Part shown: positions 50,929 through 59,724 of the stretch, piece by piece | How positions within the stretch are numbered: the first letter of the stretch is position 1 | How the letters are laid out: each line of letters opens with the position of its first letter | NCBI RefSeq assembly: GCF_000484635.1 | Contig: NZ_AXVM01000003.1 | Location: 62,001 to 126,000 of the forward strand | DNA length: 64,000 bases | Source: Comamonas badia DSM 17552 | Lineage (GTDB): Bacteria > Pseudomonadota > Gammaproteobacteria > Burkholderiales > Burkholderiaceae_C | Direction: 5' to 3' | The notes under the pieces: model-generated | Databases searched by the model: none | The model's input: the letters and a program-made list of their open reading frames with translations, nothing else | What the model was told of the DNA's origin: nothing | Program-made: the position numbers and the translations under genes

Positions 50929-52532
50929 AACCGGCGCCGCTGCGGTGGCTGTGCGCGCTGCTCCGGGCGCTGCTGCTGGGCATGCTGCTGCCGGGCGGCG
51001 CGGCCTGGGCGCACACCGCGCTGCTGCATGCCGAACCGGCGGATGGCAGCGTGCTGGCGCAGGCGCCGCGCCAGGCGCTGCTCGCATTCAGCGAGCCGGT
51101 GACCGTCACGCGGCTGCAGATCGTCGAGCCCGATGGCTCGGCGCTGCCCGTGCCGGGGGCACGCACCGAGGGCGCGCAGGTCCAGGTGCCGATCCCCGCG
51201 CTGGCGCGCGGCGGCCACGCCCTGGTCTGGCATGTCATCTCTGCCGACGGCCATCCGGTCAGCGGCGTGCTGCGCTGGTCCGTGGGCGCCGGGGCCGCGC
51301 CCGCGGCGCCGGCCGCGGCGGCAAGCGCCACGCCCTTGGGAGCCGCCATCTGGCTGGCGAAATGCGCGCTCTACCTGGGCCTCTTCCTGGGCGCCGGCAC
51401 GGCCTTCTGGTGCGCCTGGAATGCGCCGGCGTGCACGCCGTCCACGCGGCGGCTCGGCAGCGCGCTGCTGGCGCTCGGGCTGGTTTCGGCGCTGCTCGCT
51501 CCCCTGCTCCAGGGCGCGGACATGCTGGGCCTGGCGCTGCACGAGAGCGCCAGCTGGCAGGCATGGCGCACGGGTGCCCAGACCAGCCTGGGCGCCACGC
51601 TGGCACTGGCCGGCGCCGCCCTGCTGCTGGGGCTGTGCGCCCTGCGCGGGCACGGCGGCCGGCTTGCCCGCGGCGCCGGCCTGCTGGCGCTGCTGGGCAG
51701 CGGCGCGGCGCTGAGTGCCAGCGGCCACGCCAGCACGGCGCCGTACGCATGGGCACGCGCCGCGGTGTCGGTGCATGCCACCAGCGTGGCGCTGTGGCTG
51801 GGGGCTCTCATTCCGCTCGCCACCAGCCTGCGCCGGCCGGGGGCGGACGCGCCGCGGCTGCTGGCACGCTTCTCGCGCGCCATCCCATGGGTGCTGGCGG
51901 CGCTGGTGCTGGCGGGCCTGGCGCTGGCCAGCATCCAGCTCGGCGATCCGCGGGCGCTCTACGCCACCGCGTACGGGCGGGTGCTGCTGGCCAAACTCGC
52001 GCTCGTCGCGCTGGTGCTGGTATTGGCGGCCTGGCACCGCTGGCGGCTCACGCCGGCCCTCATGCACGGGCAGACCGGCACGCGGCGGCGCATGGCACGC
52101 TCCATCGCCATCGAAACCGGGATGCTCGCCGCCGTGCTGGCGGTCGTCGCGCTCTGGCGCTTCACGCCGCCGCCGCGCAGCCTGCCGCCGCCAGCGGCCG
52201 CGGCGGCGAAGGCGCAGCCCGCGCACCTTGTCCTGGACAACGGGCAGGTCCGCATCGATCTGGTGATCGCGCCGGCCGCCGCCGGGCCGGTCTCCATCAC
52301 CGCGACGCTCGCCCCGGGCACGGTCGCACCCAGGGAAGTGGCCTTCGTGCTGGCCAACCCGGCGCTGGGCATCGAGGCCCTGCACGCCCAGGCGCATGCC
52401 ACCGCACCGGGGCGCTGGCGCGCCGACGCGGTGCTGATCCCGGCCGCCGGCGAATGGACGGTGCGCGCCGAGCTGCTGCTCGATGAGTTCACGCAGACGG
52501 CGCTGCAAGGCACGGTGGCGATAGCGCGCTGA
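50925..52532 (+). CDS. CopC-CopD fusion copper transport protein (YcnJ-like)
   Basis: 535 residues. Signal peptide, then a CopC domain whose mature start is HTALLHAEPADGSVL (His1 copper ligand), with HALVWHVISADGHPVSGVLRW near residue 92. A CopD domain with about eight membrane helices follows (residues ~145-420; ALSASGHASTAPYAWARAAVSVHA; RFSRAIPWVLAALVLAGL), then a C-terminal periplasmic beta domain (~430-535). In known systems such fusions import copper. Closes the copper run; strong terminator 3 bases after. Confidence 0.92.
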   Translation: MKPAPLRWLCALLRALLLGMLLPGGAAWAHTALLHAEPADGSVLAQAPRQALLAFSEPVTVTRLQIVEPDGSALPVPGARTEGAQVQVPIPALARGGHALVWHVISADGHPVSGVLRWSVGAGAAPAAPAAAASATPLGAAIWLAKCALYLGLFLGAGTAFWCAWNAPACTPSTRRLGSALLALGLVSALLAPLLQGADMLGLALHESASWQAWRTGAQTSLGATLALAGAALLLGLCALRGHGGRLARGAGLLALLGSGAALSASGHASTAPYAWARAAVSVHATSVALWLGALIPLATSLRRPGADAPRLLARFSRAIPWVLAALVLAGLALASIQLGDPRALYATAYGRVLLAKLALVALVLVLAAWHRWRLTPALMHGQTGTRRRMARSIAIETGMLAAVLAVVALWRFTPPPRSLPPPAAAAAKAQPAHLVLDNGQVRIDLVIAPAAAGPVSITATLAPGTVAPREVAFVLANPALGIEALHAQAHATAPGRWRADAVLIPAAGEWTVRAELLLDEFTQTALQGTVAIAR

Positions 52533-52535
52533 AAC

Positions 52536-52575
52536 GCAAACGCCCCCTGCGCTGCACGGCACAGGGGGCGTTTGC
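52536..52575. terminator. Bidirectional terminator between copC-copD and livK-2
   Basis: A perfect 14-bp stem, GCAAACGCCCCCTG (52536-52549) with CAGGGGGCGTTTGC (52562-52575), 12-base loop. Both ends carry short A/T tracts (GTTTGC, GCAAAC), which fits use by both convergent genes. Confidence 0.88.
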
Positions 52576-52588
52576 CGCCGCGGGCCGG

Positions 52589-53749
52589 TCAATCGTTGCC
52601 GATGTACTTCCAGGTGCCGTTCTGGATCGTCACCATCACGCGCGCGCGCTGGTCCAGGCCGAGATGGTCGGTCGGCGACATGGTGAAGATGCCGTGCGCG
52701 CCCGGCACTTCCTTCAGACCTTCGATGGCATCGCGCAGCGCGGCGCGGAACTCGGGCGTGCCGGGCTTGGCCTTCTTGAGCGCCACCGGCACGGCGGCGG
52801 TCATCAGGACGCCCGCATCCCAGCCGTGCGCGCCGAAGGTCGAGACGCTGCCCTTGCCGTAGGCTTTTTCGTAGGCATGCACGTAGGCCAGGGCCGAGGC
52901 CTTGACCGGGTTGGAAGCCGGCAGCTGATCGGCCACCAGCACCGGGCCCGCGGGCAGGATGGTGCCCTCGACATCCTTGCCGCCGACGCGCAGGAAGTCG
53001 TTGTTGGCGATGCCGTGGGTCTGGTAGTACTTGCCGGCGTAGCCGATCTTCTTGAGCGCGGTCTGCGGCAGCGCGGCCGGCGTGCCCGAGCCGGCGATCA
53101 GCACCGCATCGGGGTTGGCGGCCTTGATCTTGAGCGCCTGGCCGGTCACCGAGGTGTCGGTGCGGGCATAGCGCTCATTGGCCACGATGGTGATCTTCTT
53201 GAGCGCCGCGGCCTTGGCGAATTCCTGCGCCCAGCCCTCGCCGTAGGCATCCGAGAAGCCGATGAAGCCCACCGTCTTCACGCCATGGTTGGCCATGTGC
53301 TCGACGATGGCGAGCGACATCATGATGTCGTTCTGCGGCGTCTTGAAGACCCAGTGGCGCTTGGCATCCACCGGCTCGACGATCTTGGCCGAGGCGGCCA
53401 CCGAAATCATCGGCGTCTTGGCCTCGGAAACGATGTCGATCATCGCCAGCGACACCGGCGTGGTGCTGGAGCCGAGGATGATGTCCACGTTGTTTTCGCT
53501 GATCAGCTTGCGCGTGTTGGTCACGCCGGCGGTGGTGTCCGAAGCGTCATCGAGCACGATGTAGTTGATCTTCTCGCCCGCGATGGTGTGCGGCATCAGT
53601 GCGATGGTGTTCTTCTGCGGAATGCCGAGCGAGGCCGCGGGGCCGGTGGCCGAGATGGTCACGCCGACATTGACGTCGGCCAGCGCCGCGCCGCTGGCGG
53701 CGATCAGGCCGGCGGCGGCCAGGGCAAGGGCGGTCCAGCGTTTTTTCAT
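52589..53749 (-). CDS. Periplasmic substrate-binding protein, LivK-type (second copy)
   Basis: 386 residues with signal peptide (MKKRWTALALAAAGLIAASG, cleavage after ALA near residue 24). Type I binding fold: VNVGVTISATGPAASLGIPQ near residue 26, LGSSTTPVSLAMIDIVSE near residue 92, GFIGFSDAYGEGWAQEFAKA near residue 155. Different in sequence from the one at 9913. No permease or ATPase genes are adjacent. At the end of the paa operon it may capture phenylacetate or a related aromatic acid for a liv-type importer encoded elsewhere (possibly the one at 4.8-12 kb). Confidence 0.88.
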   Translation of the reverse strand: MKKRWTALALAAAGLIAASGAALADVNVGVTISATGPAASLGIPQKNTIALMPHTIAGEKINYIVLDDASDTTAGVTNTRKLISENNVDIILGSSTTPVSLAMIDIVSEAKTPMISVAASAKIVEPVDAKRHWVFKTPQNDIMMSLAIVEHMANHGVKTVGFIGFSDAYGEGWAQEFAKAAALKKITIVANERYARTDTSVTGQALKIKAANPDAVLIAGSGTPAALPQTALKKIGYAGKYYQTHGIANNDFLRVGGKDVEGTILPAGPVLVADQLPASNPVKASALAYVHAYEKAYGKGSVSTFGAHGWDAGVLMTAAVPVALKKAKPGTPEFRAALRDAIEGLKEVPGAHGIFTMSPTDHLGLDQRARVMVTIQNGTWKYIGND

Positions 53750-53819
53750 GAAGTGTCTCCTGTCAGTCAGTGGTTGAAGTGAATGCGAGTTCTCGCGGGG
53801 TGGGTGATGGTGGGGCGAA

Positions 53820-54479
53820 TCAGGGCGGCGCGCCAGTCGGAACTACCCTGATGCGGCCGCGCCGTTTGGCCGGCTTGCCCTGCGGCGGCTTGACGGCGGC
53901 GACGCCGCCGCAGAACAGGTCGGCGACGATGGGCGCCATGGCGTCATAGTCCATCGCGCCATCGGGGCGGAACCAGGTGAACATCCAGTTGATCATGCCG
54001 AACAGCAGCATGGTGGTGGGCTTGGCCATGCGCGCTGTTCCGACCTGCGGCCACAGCGCCTCCACGGTCTGCGCAAAGCCATCGACCACGCTGCGCTCGA
54101 TGGCGCGCACGCGCTCCCAGTCTTCGGGCTGCAGGAACTTCACGTCCTCGACCAGCACGCGGTGGGCGTAGCGCGCCTGGGCGTATTCGGCGACGAAGCG
54201 GCGGATCAGTTCGCGCAGGCGCGGTTCGGGCGCAAGCTCCATCTGCGCCACCGCGTCGAACTGCGCCTGCAGCCGCGTCACATGGCCTTCGGTGATGTTC
54301 AGCAGCAGCGCGTACTTGTCGCGAAAGTAGTGGTAGAGCGCGGGCTTGGACAGGCCGCAGGCCTGCGCCACGGCGTTCATGCTGGCACCGCCATAGCCCT
54401 GCTCGGCAAACAGGCGGGCGGCCTGCTGCAGGATCAAATCACGTTGATCCTCGTAACCGGCGGAACGTCCTCTTGCCAT
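53820..54479 (-). CDS. paaR: TetR-family regulator, PaaR-like
   Basis: 219 residues. HTH near residues 12-58: RDLILQQAARLFAEQGYGGA, then SMNAVAQACGLSKPALYHYFRDKYALL. C-terminal tail is basic and Pro-rich (GKPAKRRGRIRVV). In betaproteobacteria the paa genes are controlled by a TetR-type PaaR responding to phenylacetyl-CoA. It follows paaE in the same direction by 34 bases. The likely operator is at 61043-61054. Confidence 0.85.
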   Translation of the reverse strand: MARGRSAGYEDQRDLILQQAARLFAEQGYGGASMNAVAQACGLSKPALYHYFRDKYALLLNITEGHVTRLQAQFDAVAQMELAPEPRLRELIRRFVAEYAQARYAHRVLVEDVKFLQPEDWERVRAIERSVVDGFAQTVEALWPQVGTARMAKPTTMLLFGMINWMFTWFRPDGAMDYDAMAPIVADLFCGGVAAVKPPQGKPAKRRGRIRVVPTGAPP

Positions 54480-54513
54480 TCAAATCGCCTTGTAACGCAT
54501 GACTGATCAGCAT

Positions 54514-55599
54514 TCAACGCTCATCAAACGAGAGCACTACGCGCGGCGTGAGCGGGCGGCACTGGCAGGTGAGCACGAAGCCGGCTTCGACCTCGGCCTT
54601 CTCCAGCGCGAAGTTGCGCTCCATGCGCACCTCGCCCTCGATGCGCCTGGCGCGGCAGGTGCCGCAGACGCCCGAGGTGCAGGAAAACGGCACCTCCAGC
54701 CCGGCCGCCGATGCCGCGTCGAGAATGCTCGCCTGCTCCTTGCTGAAGCTGAACTCGCGCTTGAGGCCATCGCGGATGATGGTGATGCTGGAGCGGTCGG
54801 CATCGCCCTCGGCCGCGCGGTGCTCCACCGCGCCGACCTTCTCGCCCGCCTGCAGCGCCACGCCAAAGCGCTCGATGTGGATGCGCTCGGCGGGCACGCC
54901 GGCGGCCTCCAGCGCGGCCTGCGCCTCGTCGTTCATCTGAAACGGGCCGCAGACGAAAACCTCGTCGATGCTGCGGGCCGGCACCACCTGCTGCAAAAAA
55001 TCGCCCAGTTTGGCGCGGTCCATCAGCCCCATGTTGATCGGTGCGTCGGTATCCTCGCCCGAGAACACATGGTGCAGCGCGACGCGCGTGAGGTAGCGGT
55101 TCTTGAGGTCTTCCAGCTCCTCCTTGAACATCGTGGACTGCAGGCTGCGGTTGGCGTAGAGCAGCGTGAAGCGGCTGTGCGGCTCGCGCCCGAGCACGGT
55201 CTTCATGATCGAGAGAATGGGCGTGATGCCGCTGCCGCCGGCCACGCCGACGTAGTGGCGGTGCGCGGCCGGGTCGGTGGGCACGTAAAAGCGCCCCTGC
55301 GGCGCCATCACCTGCACCGTGTCGCCGGATTTCAGGTGCGTGTTGATCCAGTGCGAGAACTGCCCGCCCTGCACCTTGCGCACGCCCACGCGCAGCTCGC
55401 CGTCGTCGGCGCCGGCGCAGATCGAGTACGAGCGGCGCAGGTCCTGCCCATCGACCTGGGCGCGCAGCGTGAGGTACTGGCCCTGGATGAAACCGAAGAC
55501 TTCGCGCAATTGAGGGGGCACATCGAACGAGACGATGACCGCCTCGGCCGTGTCCGGTTCAATGGCGCGCACGCGCAGGGGATGGAAGATGACGCTCAT
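54514..55599 (-). CDS. paaE: Phenylacetyl-CoA epoxidase reductase subunit
   Basis: 361 residues. FNR-like FAD domain (RRSYSICAGADDGELRVGVRKV near residue 55), NAD(P) domain (YVGVAGGSGITPILSIMKT near residue 117; VFVCGPFQMNDE near residue 217) and a C-terminal plant-type 2Fe-2S ferredoxin (FSCTSGVCGTCRARRIEGE near residue 309, last Cys in VLTCQCRPL). Feeds electrons to PaaAC. Overlaps paaD by 4 bases. Confidence 0.97.
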   Translation of the reverse strand: MSVIFHPLRVRAIEPDTAEAVIVSFDVPPQLREVFGFIQGQYLTLRAQVDGQDLRRSYSICAGADDGELRVGVRKVQGGQFSHWINTHLKSGDTVQVMAPQGRFYVPTDPAAHRHYVGVAGGSGITPILSIMKTVLGREPHSRFTLLYANRSLQSTMFKEELEDLKNRYLTRVALHHVFSGEDTDAPINMGLMDRAKLGDFLQQVVPARSIDEVFVCGPFQMNDEAQAALEAAGVPAERIHIERFGVALQAGEKVGAVEHRAAEGDADRSSITIIRDGLKREFSFSKEQASILDAASAAGLEVPFSCTSGVCGTCRARRIEGEVRMERNFALEKAEVEAGFVLTCQCRPLTPRVVLSFDER

Positions 55600-56120
55600 A
55601 TCGGCTTGAAATGTTCGAACGGTTCGTGGCAGGCCAGGCACCGGTACAGCGCCTTGCACGGCGTGGAGCCGAAGGGCGCGATGCGCTCGGTATGCGTGCT
55701 TGCGCAGCGCGGGCAGGGCACGGGCGGCTGGCGGCGGCGGGTGATGCAGATGGGCTTGGCGCCTTCGAGCGGCACCGGACCGGGCGGCGCAATGCCGTAG
55801 TCACGCAATGCCGCCTTGCCCTTGGCGCTGATCCAGTCCGTCGTCCAGGCGGGCGCGCGCTGCAGCACGGTGGCGATGGGGCCGAGCCGCGCGGCTTGCA
55901 GCGCGGTCTTCACATCGTGCGCGATGACCTCGGTCGCGGGGCAGCCGGAATAGGTCGGCGTGAGCACCACCTCCAGCAGCGCGCCGTTTTCGCGCACCTC
56001 GCGCACCACGCCCAGGTCGCACAGCGAGATCACCGGGATTTCCGGGTCCTGCACCGTTTCCAGCACCTGCCACGCGGCCTGCACGCGCGCGCTGGGCTGC
56101 CGTTGCTGCAGGACGCTCAC
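55596..56120 (-). CDS. paaD: Phenylacetyl-CoA epoxidase assembly protein PaaD
   Basis: 174 residues from GTG 56120 (GTGA overlap with the paaC stop; GTG 56123 is also possible). MIP18/DUF59-type domain (VLETVQDPEIPVISLCDLG near residue 20, LTPTYSGCPATEVIAHDV near residue 55) and a C-terminal zinc-ribbon-like part with CPRC and CLAC. Probably assists Fe-S assembly of PaaE. Confidence 0.95.
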   Translation of the reverse strand: MSVLQQRQPSARVQAAWQVLETVQDPEIPVISLCDLGVVREVRENGALLEVVLTPTYSGCPATEVIAHDVKTALQAARLGPIATVLQRAPAWTTDWISAKGKAALRDYGIAPPGPVPLEGAKPICITRRRQPPVPCPRCASTHTERIAPFGSTPCKALYRCLACHEPFEHFKPI

Positions 56121-56890
56121 CACGCGCCTCCGGGGTAGCTGCGCTGCAGGTACTGCATCTCGGCGAGGATGAAGCCCATGTGCTCGCTGTGCACGCCGCG
56201 CTTGCCGGTGCTGCGGAATTTGATATCACCCTCGGGCACGGCCAGATCGGCCGCGGCGAGGATCTGCGCCATCTCCTGGCGCCACTCGGCCTCCAGATCG
56301 GCCCAGCGCGGGCCCAGGCCGCTGGCCTGAGCAGCATCGTCCACCGCGTCGGTGTCGAACAGTTCGGCGGTGTAGGGCCAGAGCTGCGCCAGCGCCGCCT
56401 GCATGCGCTGGCGCGATTGCTCGGTGCCGTCGCCCAGGCGCACCACCCAGTCGGCCGCATGCTGCTGGTGGTAGCGCGCCTCCTTGATCGCCTTGCCGGC
56501 GATCGCGGCCAGTTCGCGGTCGCTGGAGCTTTCCAGCCGCTGCCACAGCAGCTTGAGCAAGGTGGCCAGCATGGCGTTGCGCAAACAGGTGAAGGCGAAG
56601 TCGCCGCGCGGCAGCTCGGCCATGGTGACGTTCAGGAAATCGCCCTCGCCGCGCAGAAACGCGAGCTGGTCTTCATCGTGCCCGCGGCCATCGACCTGGC
56701 CGGCGCGGGTCAGCACGCCGCGCGCCTGGCCCAGCAGATCCAGCCCCATGTTGGACAGCGCGATGTCTTCCTCAAGAATCGGCGCGTGGCCGCACCATTC
56801 GGTGATGCGCTGCGCCAGGATCAAACAGGTATCGGCCACGCGCAGCAGGTACTGCACCTGGGGCTCCTTGCCAATGCGGATGCTTTGCAT
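56117..56890 (-). CDS. paaC: Phenylacetyl-CoA epoxidase subunit PaaC
   Basis: 257 residues, non-catalytic ferritin-like structural subunit pairing with PaaA. Opens MQSIRIGKEPQVQYLLRVAD; ILEEDIALSNMGLDLLGQARG near residue 38, AIKEARYHQQHAADWVVRLGDG near residue 133, RGVHSEHMGFILAEMQYLQR near the end. 14 bases after paaB. Confidence 0.97.
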   Translation of the reverse strand: MQSIRIGKEPQVQYLLRVADTCLILAQRITEWCGHAPILEEDIALSNMGLDLLGQARGVLTRAGQVDGRGHDEDQLAFLRGEGDFLNVTMAELPRGDFAFTCLRNAMLATLLKLLWQRLESSSDRELAAIAGKAIKEARYHQQHAADWVVRLGDGTEQSRQRMQAALAQLWPYTAELFDTDAVDDAAQASGLGPRWADLEAEWRQEMAQILAAADLAVPEGDIKFRSTGKRGVHSEHMGFILAEMQYLQRSYPGGAW

Positions 56891-56904
56891 GTCAGCTCCT
56901 TGCC

Positions 56905-57207
56905 TCACATGTGGTTCACGGCCGCGGGCAACGTGAAAAAGGTGGGGTGGCGGTAGACCTTGTCCTCGGCCGGATCGAAGTACATGTCCTTGTCGGCCGG
57001 GTCGCTGGCGACGATCGCGCTCGACGGCACGACCCAGATGCTGGTGCCTTCCTGGCGCCGGGTGTAGACGTCGCGCGCCATCTGGATCGCCATCTTGGCG
57101 TCGGAGGCGTGCAGGCTGCCGCAGTGCTTGTGGTCCAGCCCGGCGCGCGAGCGCACGAACACTTCCCAGAGCGGCCATTCGGTGGAAGCGGGTGTAGGGG
57201 TTGTCAT
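56905..57207 (-). CDS. paaB: Phenylacetyl-CoA epoxidase subunit PaaB
   Basis: 100 residues: WPLWEVFVRSRAGLDHKHCG, SLHASDAKMAIQMARDVYTR, VVPSSAIVASDP. Small bridging subunit needed for the AC assembly and coupling to PaaE. The gap to paaA holds a 95-base repeat pair. Unlike the other junctions, this one is not tightly packed. Confidence 0.96.
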   Translation of the reverse strand: MTTPTPASTEWPLWEVFVRSRAGLDHKHCGSLHASDAKMAIQMARDVYTRRQEGTSIWVVPSSAIVASDPADKDMYFDPAEDKVYRHPTFFTLPAAVNHM

Positions 57208-57235
57208 GGTGTTTGCTCTTTCATTTGTTGCTTGC

Positions 57236-57330
57236 TCCTTCCCCCTCTGGGGGAAGGTGGGGATGGGGGCTTGGCGTCCATAGCGGGCGCTGCTCGCCCC
57301 CACCCCTGCCCTCCCCCAGCGGGGGAGGGA
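57236..57330. repeat. Inverted pair of G/C hairpin repeats between paaA and paaB
   Basis: Two 35-base units (57236-57270 and 57296-57330) match at 29 of 35 positions as inverted copies. Each has its own hairpin: CCTTCCCCC/GGGGGAAGG with loop TCT, and CCCTCCCCC/GGGGGAGGG with loop AGC. A BIME-like element inside the operon; no ORF. Confidence 0.8.
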
Positions 57331-57340
57331 TTGAAAACCG

Positions 57341-58348
57341 TCATGCCACAGCGCGCTCGCGCCCTGCCTCCTTGGCCGCATGCGCCAGCGCCGCCTCGCG
57401 CACCCAGGCGCCGTCGTCCCAGGCCTTGACGCGGGCGGCCAGGCGCTCGCGGTTGCAGGGGCCGTCGCCGCCCACCACGCGCCAGAACTCGTCCCAGTCG
57501 ATCACGCCGTGGTCGTGGTGCTGGCGCTCCTCGTTCCACTTCAGATCGGGGTCGGGGAGCTGCACGCCCAGCACCTTGGCCTGATCGACGCAGGCGTCGA
57601 TGAACTTCTGGCGCAGCTCGTCGTTGGAATTGCGCTTGATGCCCCAGCGCATCGACAGCGCGCTGTTGGGCGACTGGTCGTCCGGCGGGCCGAACATCAT
57701 CACCGACGGCCACCACCAGCGGTTGACCGAATCCTGCACCATCGCGCGCTGCGCGTCCGTGCCCTGCTGCATCATCACCAGCAGCGCGTCGAACCCCTGG
57801 CGCTGGTGAAAGCTCTCCTCGCGGCAGATGCGCACCATGGCGCGCGCATACGGCCCGTAGGAGCAGCGGCACAGCGGCACCTGGTTCATGATGGCCGCGC
57901 CATCGACCAGCCAGCCAATCGTGCCCACATCGGCCCAGCTGAGCGTGGGGTAGTTGAAGATCGAGCTGTACTTGGCGCGGCCGCTGTGCAGGGCATCGAG
58001 CATCTGGTCGCGGCTGGTGCCCAGCGTCTCGGCGGCGCTGTAGAGGTACAGGCCGTGGCCGGCCTCGTCCTGGATCTTGGCCAGCAGGATGGCCTTGCGT
58101 TTGAGCGTGGGCGCGCGCGTCACCCAGTTGCCCTCGGGCAGCATGCCGACGTATTCGGAATGCGCGTGCTGGCTGATCTGGCGCACCAGCGTCTTGCGGT
58201 AGTGGTCGGGCAGCCAGTCCTTGGCCTCGATGAATTCGCCGGCGTCGATGCGCGTGTCAAAGCGCTGCTGCAGCGCCTCTTCCTGCGCACTGGCTGGCGC
58301 CGCGGCCTGCAGCGGCTTGCCCATGGTGTCCATGGCCTGGGTGTACAT
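57341..58348 (-). CDS. paaA: Phenylacetyl-CoA epoxidase catalytic subunit PaaA
   Basis: 335 residues. Ferritin-like di-iron monooxygenase. Seen: RRFDTRI-type opening ([20 protein letters not shown]), [18 protein letters not shown] near residue 58, [20 protein letters not shown] near residue 87 (ExxH pair), [18 protein letters not shown] near residue 173 (second ExxH), and [19 protein letters not shown]. Epoxidises the ring of phenylacetyl-CoA. 24 bases after paaK. Confidence 0.98.
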   Translation of the reverse strand: MYTQAMDTMGKPLQAAAPASAQEEALQQRFDTRIDAGEFIEAKDWLPDHYRKTLVRQISQHAHSEYVGMLPEGNWVTRAPTLKRKAILLAKIQDEAGHGLYLYSAAETLGTSRDQMLDALHSGRAKYSSIFNYPTLSWADVGTIGWLVDGAAIMNQVPLCRCSYGPYARAMVRICREESFHQRQGFDALLVMMQQGTDAQRAMVQDSVNRWWWPSVMMFGPPDDQSPNSALSMRWGIKRNSNDELRQKFIDACVDQAKVLGVQLPDPDLKWNEERQHHDHGVIDWDEFWRVVGGDGPCNRERLAARVKAWDDGAWVREAALAHAAKEAGRERAVA

Positions 58349-58372
58349 AGGATCTCCTGGAAAGGGAGTGGA

Positions 58373-59689
58373 TCAGTGGTGGCGCCGGTCGATCACACGC
58401 CGGGCCTTGCCGACAAGCGTGCGCTCTATGGAGCCCGAGGGCAGCACCGACACGCGCGTGGAAACCCCGACCATGGTCTTGATGCGGTGCTGCACCCAGC
58501 CCTGGATGGCCTTGACCTCGTCGGCCGCGGCATGGCTGGTTTCGGGATGCAGTTCACACAGCACCTGCACCTCGTCGAGGTTGCCGTCGCGCGTGACGGT
58601 GATCTGGTACTGACCGGAGAGCTTCTCGTGCTGCAGCACGATTTCTTCGATCTGCGTGGGGAACATGTTGACGCCGCGGATGATGAGCATGTCGTCCGAG
58701 CGGCCGACGATCTTGCCCATGCGCCGGAAGCTGCGCGCCGTCGGCGGCAGCAGGCGCGTCAAGTCGCGCGTGCGGTAGCGCACGATGGGCAGGCCTTCCT
58801 TGGTCAGCGTGGTGAAGACCAGCTCGCCCTCCTCGCCATCGGGCAGCACCTCGCCGGTCTCGGGATCGATGATTTCGGGGTAGAAATGGTCTTCCCAGAT
58901 CACCGGCCCGTCCTGCGTTTCTATGCACTCGTTGGCCACGCCCGGGCCCATCACTTCCGACAGGCCATAGATATCGACCGCCTTCAGGCTGGAGGTGTTC
59001 TCCACCTCGCGGCGCATGGCCTCGGTCCAGGGCTCGGCGCCGAAGATGCCGACCTTGAGCGAGCTCTTCTTCGGGTCCAGCCCCTGGCGGATGAACTCCT
59101 CGATGATCACCTGCATGTAGGACGGCGTGACCATGATGATGTCGGGGTGGAAGTCGTTGATCAGCTGCACCTGCTTCTCGGTCTGGCCGCCCGAGACCGG
59201 GATCACGGTGCAGCCCGCGCGCTCGGCGCCGTAGTGCGCGCCCAGCCCGCCGGTGAACAGGCCGTAGCCATAGGCGACGTGGATGATGTCGCCCGGGCGC
59301 CCGCCCGAGGCGCGGATGGAGCGCGCCACCAGATCGGCCCAGGTGGCTATGTCCTTTGCCGTGTAGCCCACCACCGTGGGCTTGCCCGTGGTGCCCGACG
59401 AGGCGTGGATGCGCGTGATTTGCTCGCGCGGCACGGCGAACATGCCGAAGGGGTAGTTGTCGCGCAAATCCTTCTTGGTGGTGAAGGGGAATTTGGCCAG
59501 GTCGCTCAGCTGCTGGAGGTCGTTCGGGTGCACGCCCTTGGCGTCAAACGCCTGGCGGTAATGCGGCACGTGGTCGTAGGCGTGCTGCAGCGACCAGCGC
59601 AGGCGTGTGAGCTGCAGCGCGGCGATCTCGTCGCGGCTGGCGGTTTCTATCGGTTCCAGGTCGCCGGGCTCGGGGCGAAAAACGGTCAT
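58373..59689 (-). CDS. paaK: Phenylacetate-CoA ligase
   Basis: 438 residues from MTVFRPEPGDLEPIE. AMP-forming ligase that starts the pathway. Seen: ASSGTTGKPTVVGYT near residue 95, SGGQTEKQVQLIN near residue 160, VGIFGAEPWTEAMRRE near residue 205, DIYGLSEVMGPGVA near residue 230, MLIIRGVNMFPTQIEE near residue 334, and the catalytic lysine in LVGKARRVIDR near the C-terminus. Compare with the atypical relative at 12215. Confidence 0.98.
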   Translation of the reverse strand: MTVFRPEPGDLEPIETASRDEIAALQLTRLRWSLQHAYDHVPHYRQAFDAKGVHPNDLQQLSDLAKFPFTTKKDLRDNYPFGMFAVPREQITRIHASSGTTGKPTVVGYTAKDIATWADLVARSIRASGGRPGDIIHVAYGYGLFTGGLGAHYGAERAGCTVIPVSGGQTEKQVQLINDFHPDIIMVTPSYMQVIIEEFIRQGLDPKKSSLKVGIFGAEPWTEAMRREVENTSSLKAVDIYGLSEVMGPGVANECIETQDGPVIWEDHFYPEIIDPETGEVLPDGEEGELVFTTLTKEGLPIVRYRTRDLTRLLPPTARSFRRMGKIVGRSDDMLIIRGVNMFPTQIEEIVLQHEKLSGQYQITVTRDGNLDEVQVLCELHPETSHAAADEVKAIQGWVQHRIKTMVGVSTRVSVLPSGSIERTLVGKARRVIDRRHH

Positions 59690-59724
59690 TGAAAGTCTCC
59701 TTGTCTGGTTGTCGTGGTGCAGGG

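Noticed and set aside
52589-53749. Calling the second LivK-type gene part of the copper operon.
   Set aside because: It is convergent and separated by a strong bidirectional terminator; it belongs with the leftward paa run.
57208-57340. Small coding frame across the paaA-paaB gap.
   Set aside because: The stretch is explained by two inverted hairpin repeats; the short frames have no ribosome site and repetitive translation.
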